Source of the DNA: Cryptomeria japonica
Lineage: Eukaryota; Streptophyta; Pinopsida; Cupressales; Cupressaceae
DNA length: 62,000 nucleotides
Direction of reading: 5' to 3'
Assembly (NCBI RefSeq): GCF_030272615.1
Contig: NC_081411.1
Span: forward strand, 833,766,136-833,828,135
This document shows positions 20,901-32,900 of this stretch, one piece after another. Numbering within the stretch: the stretch's first letter is position 1; each line of letters opens with the position of its first letter. The translations under genes were made by a program, and so were the position numbers. The notes below the pieces were generated by a model. That model ran no database searches, was not told the DNA's origin, and saw only the letters and a program-made list of their open reading frames with translations.

Positions 20901-23900
20901 TGCACTCAAGGATGGAAAACCTTGGCTGCATAAATTGAGAGCTTAGGACAAAAAACCCTTGCCTCTTACATTGGCAATTCCATATCAAGGGTTGCATCGT
21001 GGACTGAACCAGAATTTATTATGCATGATTTCAGGACTGGCATCAAACATTGGCAGGAAAAGATCTGATAGCTGATTATCAGGTTTGATACCATCCCAGG
21101 AAACCCTAGATTGCCATTTTTCAGGGCTATTGTAGCTGATCACCATCACTTCTACCCTAAGCAAATCAATTCACTAGTTATCAGCAATCTCCGTCAAGTC
21201 ATTTTAGCTGTGTGAAGGGTCCTCCAACTGTGCACAGTAAATCCTGTCAAATACTCTCAGTCAGTATTAGCGCACCATTATTTGGAGCGCCAGATATAAT
21301 CAGCAACAGCTAAGATTCATAAGTTAGTAGTAGCACATGATTATTTTCATCACAGCAAGCTGCATACAGCTAGAATCAAGGGCGAATAGCTAGAGGGATT
21401 GGATTGGCAGAGCCTTACACAGGTTACAGCGGGAATACTGTGGTGGATCTACCCAATCACCATTCAATAGCACTTTTCGACAACATCTTGCTGCTGCAGA
21501 TACACAGATCAGTGTGCCATATTCTTCTATGAGATTGTAAGTAAGAGTATAAACTGTATAACAGGGTGCTGTCATAATTATGTGATGAACTGATTGATAA
21601 AATGTAGACATATTGCAGGGATTATTTATTCAACTTCTAGTGTGGGTTTGGCTGTCTAATTACACCTCCAATGACAACTCAGTTTGTAAATCCTCAGCAC
21701 AGCTAACTATTGAATTGATTCAATGAGATCTGATTGGGCGACTAGTGCTGTAGCTAATACATTTCCAGCTATTTCCATTTGCAAGTTCAGTTTCATCAGA
21801 GGATTTACATCAGCAGTTGTTTAGGATTTCGTGTTTATATATATATCAGTCTTGAAGCATATAAAAAATAACAGAAAATTTTCAAAAAAAAATCGAGGAC
21901 ATCACAAAATATGTACTTAAATAGTTGCCTGCCCTCTATACAACCTTGCCAACTTCCAGATAATAGTGTGATCATGGGAATGGGAACCTCCAACGACCAT
22001 CTTAATTACACCCCAATTTCCTTCTATTTTGAGCAGCATTGTTTTTCTAATCTCTTTCAGCTCTCTGGACTGCAATTTAATGAGCTGTATTACTATTAAA
22101 ACAATGGTGTTCAGGTTTAAACATGAGGCAATTGCCAGATATAGGACTGGAGAACCTGTTTCTGACCACTAACTGGAGGAAACCTTCTTTATTTCAGACA
22201 GTAAGCCCTTGAAATATTTGAAATTTGTATCAGGTCCAGAAACTTTAATAGGGTAGGATGGAATCAAGTTCAACATGGAATCCTTATAGAATGAACACCT
22301 TTCAAAATTGTCTAGGAAGTTGACTAGAATAGAAGTTTGTGTACCCGTTCTGCACATGTTCCCGGGCAAAAACCACAAGATCAACCATACCCTTCATCTC
22401 ATCAAACAAAAGTGAAGGTTTGTAATGTCACCTTTTTAGCAGACTTGGATTTTTGGGTGATTAGCCTATCATCCTGACCCTCATAGGCTAATGTGTTGGA
22501 TAGAGGGTCTTCTGAGGGTTGCATCTTCTCCAAGGTTCAGTGCGCTCCGATCTGGTTTTCGTTTGGCTTCATTTGGACTTCATTTGCCCTACTTACTATT
22601 TATAGTAAATCAGAAGTCATCGAGATGGACCCCTTACTATTTATAGCCAAGCAGTTGGTCAAATGGGGAACTGCAGTGATGACTCCCATTTCAGACGGCT
22701 ATGCAAGATGTTGAGTATTAATGGAGATATTAATATTTTAATGACCCATATTATAATTAAATAACTAAAGTGTTATAATATAGTTATAACTTAACTTTAT
22801 TATTGAGGGTCATGGCATCATTAAAAAGGGGGCCATTAATTAATTAACTATTGCACACTTACCAAGGCATGCATTTAATGATTAATTAAGATGTTATATC
22901 ATTGAATATCATTAAATGTAATTAAAGGCATTCATGGAGAAAATAGAACACTTTTGTGGAGAAATATATATTGCTTTAAAAGAATTTGAATCATTCATTA
23001 TTATTATTGAAAATTAATAAATTTGTTTGGAGAGGAAGAAGCCAAGGGTTTCAGACTTTCAGCCATTGGAGAATGTGCAAATCTTCAGTGTGCAGCTGCT
23101 TTGAAGTAGTGAAATATCTACCGAATTGTGGCATTGAAGAGAACTTCATTCAGAAGTTCTAATTGTGCAGATTGGGAATAAAATTCACTGAGTTTCTTAT
23201 CAGATTTTGGGATCAATTAACAGCAGTATTGTGAGCACCATATTTGAAGTTATTGGGAACAATTAAAGGCAGCCGTACAGGTCCAGACCTTGTTGCTAGA
23301 AGGTGCAACCCTAGAGGTGGTGCGATTTTATGTATAAAGGCACAGGAAAATTCTTGAAATTCATTGCTAGTGGGTGTGAGGGTTAGAACAGATCAAACAC
23401 ATCATTGGAGAGCATTTTGTCTACAAACAAGGGCATTGGCACATACCCCTATGCTGGCCGTACACCCCAGCAAGAGCAATCTGTCAATCAACATCATAAT
23501 TTATCATGGCCAGCCAATATATGGGTATGATGTATTATGAACAGCTATTGAATAAGTGAAGGAATACATAGTGCATTTGCAGCTATTAGTTTAATTGTTG
23601 GTTGCAGGCCAGTTATTTGATAATATGTCCATATGCAAGGTGATAGTGGTTTGCATGCCAAGTGTTTGTGAAAATGACAGTTGGCTGTAGGTGCACATTT
23701 ACATGTATAATTTCTTATATATGCATTTGAAATGACCCAAAGAAGTTGCATTTGCCTCTAATTCTTTGCTTAGACATTGTAGTGTTAATTTCCAAGCATT
23801 TGAACATCATTTGAAACCATTTCAAGCAAGAAAACTCAGTCTGAAACAAATGACAGCGAATTAGAGGTTTCATGACAAGTGTTTGACGATATTCCTTGAG

Positions 23901-26900
23901 CATTTAAATCAGAAATTTTCAATCAGATTTAGCAAGGGATATTACAAGTTTCAAGGTCATCCGGAATTAGAATTGAAGGCAAGAGTACACTTTTGGAAAG
24001 ACCCTATCAAAATGAAAGAATACCATCAGAGGCCACCATGACAACATAAGGAAACTACATTTGATACAGAATGGATTCATTAGAAGATTTGCACCCAATA
24101 AAATCTCAGTTAACAGAATTCCTCATGATTAAGCTCAGAACAGCCACATAGGATAAAGGTGTAGTCTGCTACATTATTTACAACTTAAAAGTATATCATG
24201 ATATATTGCAATCATTTTCCTTAAATTCTGATTTTTCTTTAAATGTTCAGCAGAATCAGTTGATCTTTAAAACTTACCCAGATCTTGAATACGTATACAA
24301 TTTATTTGAAACATTTCTGCCTTGTGAACCATTTAAAATGTTAACATTTCATCCTCTGTGTGTTTAACTTTAAGCATGGATAATGTTGTTTGTGTACTTA
24401 CACCATTGGCTTATTTTGCCCAGTCTAGAATAACTACAGTACTTTGTCATTATTTAACAACACTTGGATGGCTGGCTACCTGAAAAAAATAGAGCAGCAA
24501 TAATTAAACTTGAGAGATTGAATAATAACCTGTTGGCGAACCGCCACAAGTATTTCTGCATCCACATGACGGATCTCATTCCGGATCTTTTGCATCATAG
24601 GCTCTACACCTGATAAAGATGATTCTGCAGTTTTCAAAGAAACAAATTCTACAAAATTAGAAGAAACCAGATTTTGGAATTCATGGGTATACTAGAAATG
24701 GCAGATGTTTTTGGCATTAATGACTTTTATAATTCAACAAATGGAAATCAACAAATTTTTCTCTGCCCATATAATGTGTGCTCGCAGGAATTAACAACTT
24801 AAATTTCTTGGTACTCTGAAAAATTAAAATGAGAACAAGATAGTATTAAACAAGGCCCTTTAACACTACCCATTACCAGTCTAAACTATTAAAAGAGGGC
24901 ATGAAAATATTTTGCTGCAGCAGCCCCCAATAAAGAAAAGCAAGGTCCATAGAAATTTCTATATTCTTACAAGTAGAGATTTGATAATCCATTGCAACCA
25001 AAACTGATAGGCAATCAAAGATGAAGTACCTTGATCCAATTTGTGATTTTTCATCACTTTTGAGTATATTTCTTAGTTGGTTGATAAGTTGGAAGGAGTT
25101 ATCCGGAGATTTTGGGTGCAGAATAAATCTTTTACCTTTGAAATGTTCAGAAACATTTTTTCGAATTGGCACTAGTGTTGTGTTGTAAAAACACACGCCC
25201 CATTGCAAATGGGGACCCCTCTTTTGCTTGGTAGTTTAGCCGTTTTGCTTAGGTTTAGTTTTGTTTGGCAGTAGTTTTGGTCTCTGAGGGCTGGTTTATC
25301 CTTGAAGGCTCAAGTCAGAGGTCCAAGTCCAAAATCCACAAGTGAATTTCAAGATTGGGAATTGAAGGCAAAATTGTGAGACACTTCACAAATCAGAAAA
25401 GTAAAAATGTTGTCAAGATAATTTGTTAGGAAGGTGAAATTTGGGAAAATGCTAAGTGTGGATTCGGAGAGGAAAATTTCAAGGATGTAATATCTTGACA
25501 AGGAAAATTCCTCATCAAGGTCGGATTATTTGACCTTGACATGAAAGGAAAATAAAGAAATTCTAAGAACTATCCTTGGATAAGGTTGCAATTTTCATGG
25601 AAAATCCATGATTAAAATGAGGAATTCCTAAGTTGAAATATGGAACTCCTAGAATAAGAAATCCAAGGATGAAACATGGAAAATCCCTCTCACAATCAAA
25701 TTTCCCTTGAATTTTATGCAAAATCCTTGTCAGCCTTTAAATGCGCCACATAGTCCTTGGACATATCTCAAACACACCTACGAGTCCCTATCAACCTCTC
25801 AAACCCGCTCAAAAGTCTTTGCATAGGTGAAATTCGCGCCCATTTGTCCTTCTCCACCTTGGATATGCGCTCAAGAGTCCTTATACACATGAAATTTGCA
25901 CCTAGTTGTCCATGAACAACCCTGAATCCCGCTTATGAGTCCTGCTAGTGACAATCCCACCCGAGTGTCCTTGCACAGCCCTCAAACGTGCTCAGTAGTC
26001 CCTATACGCCCCTGATTCACACCCACATGTCCTTGTGCAGGGCGGAATTCCACTTGGAAATGCAGAGCATAAGTTGATTTTTTTGTGAGCACATATATTA
26101 TATTTACAGCCTTCAAATCAAAGGTGAAATCAAAAGGGGCTGACCTGAATTTAAATTTTAAAATGCAAAACCTTTCATGAGAAGATGGCCGACTTGAAGA
26201 AGAGGATTTGGGATTTGAAAAAAACACAATAATACCCTTACAAGGCCGACCTATATCAAGGAGATGCAATTGCCTTTTGAACGCCTATAAAGATAAGATA
26301 AGGAATTCATTCCTAACATCATTCAAAGAAAATTAGAGGCAGAACGAAATAAGGAGCAGATTAAAGAGCAGAACACAAGCAAATTCAGCAGAGAAGTCAA
26401 TGAATTAAGGGCAGAAGCAGACTGAATCAGATTGTCAAGACTGGGATCAGCGAATTAGGAATGAATCACAGAAAGGCAGGTGATTTTCAACAAGAAAAAT
26501 CAGGTTTCAAAACCAAAGTATTGAAGGGAAAAAGAAAGGTGCTTGATGAAGTGAATTCAAACGGCAGATTGTGTGATTTCCCACATGGAAAATCAAGATT
26601 CAAGGTAAAGCAACAGAGGAAAAGAAGGTGTTGTTGTTGTGAACAAAAGCAGGTCATTATTGAGAAGAAAATGAGTGATTCGCATGCTTCAACAGAATTA
26701 TTTCCAGATTTGAAACAAGAATTCCAAGTGCAAAAATGTCATTTCCAGATTTTTATAGGGATTTGTGAAGCATTTTATTGCATTAAGAATTAAGGATTAT
26801 TGATGACATTTTGAAAATCCAAATGTGTTTTTTGCATTAAGATACAATTTGTTTCACAGCATTTTTTAAGACTAATTATCATGAGAATTTCTTTAAGTTC

Positions 26901-29900
26901 TTCAATGTGAATTTGGAGTGCAAGGTTTTAACTTTCATCTTCTCACCATGATTTTCTTGCATTTCACTTAAACAATTCTTGGAATTGATCTAGGAGTTTA
27001 TTTGTAAATCATGATTCAAAGATTTCTCTTTTCATGTGATGCGAGGAAGTGGATGGAGTAGAATGAAAGACAACAATGCAACAAAAGACAAGATCCACAT
27101 TTGCAAGAAGATGACAAAGGCGGATTGCTCTATGATGAAGGACTCAACAAGATCAATGGAAGACAATATCAAGATGTTCGTGAAGATGGAAATACAAAGC
27201 ATCACGAAGAATTCCGACGATGAAGAAGAAAATGCTCAATGAAGTCTAAGGACAAGGAAGATAGTTCAGAAGAGTTAATCAAAGTTAGAGATGCAAAGAC
27301 TTCTTTGTGATGAAGGATGAAGGTTTACAAGATATGCAAGCTGATGTGGCATCTACTCATCTCAACCAATCAAATAATGACAAATCAGCATGTCCCGATT
27401 CACTGAACCTAACTCATCAACAAGTTGGCATGTGGACTTATATTTAATGAGATATTACAACTCTTTTTTTCATTGGTCCTTTCCCTAAAAGGATGTGCAT
27501 TCAAAGCTTGTAATTTTCTCATTGGTGGATACTAAATGTATGAAGGTGATAATTGTAACTACCTCAACTTAGGGTTTCATTGAATTGTTATGGCCGTTGA
27601 TTTAGAATCAATCCAGGCCATTCATTTTGTAACTGAAGGTCTGGCCTTTTCATTACTAAAGAGGAATGATAAAGCAATAGTTAATAGTTAGAAGGAGTTA
27701 AAAGTAGTAGGAGGAAGAGATCAGAAATTGTTGCCAAGACTAGGATGGAATAAATACATAATTTTCATTGACGATATGGTGGATCTTTGTGTGTTATTTC
27801 AACATTTTGCATGGTTTCTAATTCTCAAGTTTTAGTTCAAGTTCATTGATTGTAATGGAGAAATGTAATGATATTTGATAGAATTCCGTGATTCGTACTA
27901 TTTGTAGTTTGTTGGTTGCAAATTGCAGTGTATGGTTAGTTTGGACTCTGAACCTCATTTCAGCAATAGTTCAATTGTGAATATTCATTTGGATTGTGCC
28001 AACATTGGGTATTTGGGTGAATTCTCACAGTATGAAAATCTTTCACTACCTTAGAAGATTGCACTCTTTCTATTGCATTGTGAGCTATCTCTGGTTAAGT
28101 AGAAAGTAGTTCCATGAGGAATTTGTCTATCAAAGCACTATCCATTATCTTCATTGTCCCCTTATCCCTTTTGTCCTTTATTTGAAGTTCGAATTATTTT
28201 AGTATTTGTTGGTGCCCGAAAACAGGTTTACACTGCGGGAGGCAGAAACCAAGTTGATTCCTCAAATTACCTATGGAAAGCCACTTCCAACTATCAATGT
28301 CCTTCAGACTTGGACCAACTGCGACAAGGATCTGCAAATCGTTCTACACTTTGGGCTTTGCAAGACCCAGGAGGGTAATCCCTTAGCAAATTTGTGATCT
28401 TTGCTCCATATTCACGAATTATGCTAAAAACAAAGCAGATAATCTCATATATTGACTCAACAATAGGGAGAATGCTTAAGAATGGCAAATTCTTCAGTGA
28501 TCCTCGACCTTATCTGGAGCATGAGATAATAGGACACCTCAAACATACATAAAAATTTGGAAATATGTCTTGATTATAATGATTTATGACAAACCATAAG
28601 TGAAACAGACAAGAAATTGATAACCTAATGACATTTGCTAGCATATACCAGTGCCTTACTCCATTGGACTCTGAGTCTCTGAACTATCACTGAAACTTGA
28701 TAGAAATTTATCTAATAGCTGACTTAATCTTAAATGATAATGCATTACACTATCATTTCATTTTGCAATTTCTCACCCGAACTACTTATCAAATCCTAGT
28801 ACAAGCTCTATCCCTCTATAATTTCAATCAAGCATTTTAATTAACCCCTTGGATTAAAGCATGAGATGAAAAACTACATACATCATAACAATGCAACGAG
28901 CAAATGAAACCCTTGATCCCATTGACTCAAAAGAAGATAAAATCATACACAGGAGAAAAAAGATTTGAAATTATATTTATATTAACTTCAAAAGCTATCT
29001 TCTATCAAATAATTGAATACATTTCATTTACAGGAGAACCCTATTTGAAATTTGAAACTAATGACTATCTTCAATTTTGCTCTGCAAAATGACATTACAA
29101 TTCTCTGCTATTTACTCATGACTTCCCAAAACTGGAACCTAATCCTGCCAATTGGACCTACACCAAGAGACCCTATTCAAAGATTTCGGAACCCTTTCTA
29201 ATGGCCCTGATTTCCCTTTTATAGAAAACAAGGGAGCAAACAAGCTTCAGGCCAATAGACACATCTCATCAGGATGATTAAACATACCTGAAGTTTGTTA
29301 CAACAATATTCCATCCTTAAGAAAGTTATAACCAATATCAAAATCTGCGACCGCTTCTCTAAAACTCATGATGTATTTTACCGCCATCGCTGTTGTTCCG
29401 GTTCAAAAAGATATCCGCCACTAGAAGACAAAAACAGTTATATCAAACTATTTACAACCCTTATTCATCATTAAAATACATCCTACTCCATCCATTGTAC
29501 TCTTCATCAGATGGCCATTCATAACTCATGACTTCATCAGCTTTAGCTCTGTATGGAGTGTATTTAACGGCTACTTGATTTGCCTCTCTTTCAAAAGATT
29601 TTGTCCATGCTATCCTCCAGCATATCCATGTTCAGCCCTTCACATATTAACTCTACCTGGGTACTAATGACTCTCTCTGCCTCTTTCCAAAATTGTAGAG
29701 GCTTGACTACCCCATTTTCATCCTCAATATCTAGCAAAAGAGTTTCACTCAACTCACTGAAATTACTCATCTGCTCCCTTATCTTTCTTTCTATATTTTT
29801 TGGCAAAATTTGGGCCTCCTGCATTGATTTTACCAACAGATAAGTCAGTTGGAGTGCAGGTGGCCTCTCAGCATGATACTTGGAATCCATAGACATTATT

Positions 29901-32900
29901 CTAAGTTCGTTTCCCCTTTGCAACCATTTTGTGAACAAGGGAACTGCCATCTCTTTATCATCATCAAATTTCTGAATAGCATTAAATAATAAAGAATACA
30001 AGGCATGAATGTTGCTAAGTCTACTATCAACCTTTTCATTTAAATGAGTTAGCACTGAGCTAACTATCTCCTTTTGTTGCCATGCTGATTGATCTTTTGA
30101 TTCCTTCAACTTATTTTCTAATTCAATAATCTTCTCCAAGAGCTGAGATTGAGTTGGATCAATAGATCTAGTGGCTTCGGGCTCGTCATCATCATATGGG
30201 ACCAATGATATATTGGGGATATCAACATTGATGTCGGGTTGAACTGCTTCTTCTTCATGGATAACAGGTGATGACCTGGATGTTGATGGTGTTGATGTCC
30301 CTGTAAGTGCAGAAGAGGAGACTTTTATCTGTCCTTGCTCAAGGAGTTGCACTCTCGTTTGCAGCTCTACACACCTCTGTTGAACTGCATTGTAATCATT
30401 GAAAAGCTTGTCAAATTTTCTCATTAACTTTGCCTTTTCCAAGGCTTCACTCTTTGAAGTTTCATGAGCCAATTTGGCAACATCAACATTCAACTTTGTA
30501 GCCTCCACACTTGATGTGTCAGATGCTCTCTTTACAATAAGGCCTCCCCTTAAGTTGGGATTTATGTCACTAATGTTAGGCTTTCTAGGTCCTTCCTCTA
30601 ATGCCCATATTGCCAAGGTTGCATAATCATCTACAAAATCCGATCCTTTCAATGCCAACCTTGCTTCTTACTCTGAACTAAATTGTTTGCCCTTTGATTT
30701 CCTAATTGCATCAAAGGCCACTGCATCTGCTATATCCCATTCTAGTAAAATTGGAACTCCAACCTGACTTACAATCATCCTACCCTCATCTGCAGTGATT
30801 CTCTTGAACTCTTCCATCATCTCACTCTTAACTTCTTCCTGATTCTCATGTTCAAACCTATCTGGCCTCTGATCTTTTCTCTCGGCAGTTCTCTTCTTAA
30901 ATTCTTCAATTTTCATTTTCCACACTAATTGCAAAAAGCTCGAGCTTCTCACAAAAGCATCATCCTCAAGAAACTTATCACATGCCTCCTTCCTTGCATC
31001 CCTGAAAGCTCTACCCTGAATATCAAAAGGAGTGAGGTCCAACTCCAAACCAAGGGGCAAAGGAGGAATACCAATTTGCATCTCTGTACTTGTTACTACA
31101 AGCATATCTTCCTCCATTTGTTCTTCAACCCGCCTTAAAGGTGAAAAGGGCACGGGTGGTGGCGAAGGACTTCTATCTGAATCTTCAAGATCAATGATTT
31201 TGACTCCTTTAAAAGGCTTGATTTGCACCTTTGGTGAAGGCTCTGTCTTCATTATCCTTTTACCTTTACTCCTCACCAATTCTCCACTGTCGCTACTGCT
31301 CTCTTCTTCACCACTTTTTTCTTCTCTTGCTCTCTTTTGAGAAAGCTCATAAATAGGTCTCTTTTCTATCAGGCCATCTGTTCTTTGAGGTAGAGGAGGT
31401 CGTGACCCTGATTGTTGCATCCTCTTTTGATGAATCAAAATTGATTCCTCCACTGTGATGGGTGTTGGACGATGTACATCTCTTCTTTCAACTTGTCGGC
31501 CATGAACCTCTTCAAGTTTGGCCTTCTTCTCCTTCAATGCAAAAATCAATTCATCAAAATTGTTCATAACAAAATCGACTTTAGCACAAAATGGAGTAAA
31601 ATCTTTTGTTGGATCGTAGCTTGGATCCATTTTCTGAATCATAGCCCATAACTTCCTAAAAACTATCCATTTCTCTTTCCTCCAATCCTGAGTCATGAAA
31701 TCAAACTCATTTCTAATTATATCCTCAGGAAAATTGTGCTCATGAGGCAATAGACATCCTTTTATTCTTGCCCTGAAAGTGTTGTAAAACCCCTTTGGGT
31801 CACTGTGTCTAGCTGTGCTAACCCCTAAATGATATGGTGCAAAGAATTTGTCAAAATGCTCATATCCTCCTTTCAAAATCACAAAATATGGGATGATAGT
31901 ATAATCAGGGAAAATTGTTCCTTTGCCTTTTCCCTTTAATTCCTTATCATGGATGCACCCTATCTGCCACATTACTTCAGCAAAACCCATTCTCAAAGGA
32001 ACATTAAAAGGCAATACATGCGGCTGACCAAAAAAACCATAGATTCTAATAATAGTGCTAACAGGATAAGGGATGAAATCCCCCCAGTTGTGTTCAATCT
32101 TCAGAAGTGGCAACCTCTCTTTTGGCCTTACAAAATTATGCAGCTCCTTGGGAATCTTTGGTGGGTTCATTGTCAATCTTTGTCTCAACCTAGAAGCAAA
32201 GTTGGTATCAAATCTCACAAAACTAGCCTCTTGTCTGTCCCAAGACATATTCGTGCTCCAAAGTTGCACTAGAATTTCCTTATTGTCAATTGTCCTCTTG
32301 AGGTTCATAGTACCTTCAAAGTAATCTGCATTCCGATATAAGAACATGTGCATGAGCAAGGAATACCAGTAGAATTTAGTGCCAGCCACTCTATTTTTAA
32401 AATCCTACAACCCCTCATGAATCTTCTCTTCAAGGTATGGGGCGAAGTCAAAAACCATTGTATAATCTAGATGTTGAATTTGCATGGCCATATACATGAA
32501 ATCAGGTGGCATAACTATAATTGGATTGAAACCCAAGATCTGACATAGAGAGAAAAAGGTAGCCTGAAAATAAGGAGCAAAACCACCAATGGGGAATGGC
32601 TCCTCTGAACTAGGGCCAATGTAGTACGTTGTCTCTCCTGCTCTAGCCAAATGCATTGGAAGAAAGTTAGTTCTAATGAAATCTTTCATTCTATAATACT
32701 CTGCCTTTAACTCATTTAAATCTATTTGTACCAGGTTGGCAAATGGTTCATATAAGTCAAAAAACTCCTGGAATTCCTCTCTTCTGATTGTCAGCAGAGT
32801 CTCTCCTTCATTTCCCCTTATAACCCTCGAGACAGGGTCATATCTGTTTGCAACAGCCTTAAGAAGGTCGACATCCATGAACACACTCGACACCACTAAT

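Larger units (their letters stand above)
18239..24529 (-). other. VPS53 intron 2 (about 6.3 kb)
   Basis: Phase 0 intron. It contains a diverged internal duplication (18470-18765 and 20400-20691), a candidate solo LTR (20692-21906) and an AT-rich stretch around 22730-23040. No other coding sequence is recognised. Confidence 0.88.

Noticed and set aside
26461-26793. 110-codon Lys-rich plus-strand frame
   Set aside because: No domain, no conserved-looking start context, and purine-rich repeat surroundings. Chance openness is enough to explain it.
31032-32324. Plus-strand frames of 80-107 codons
   Set aside because: They are shadows of the long minus-strand frame 29591-33175.
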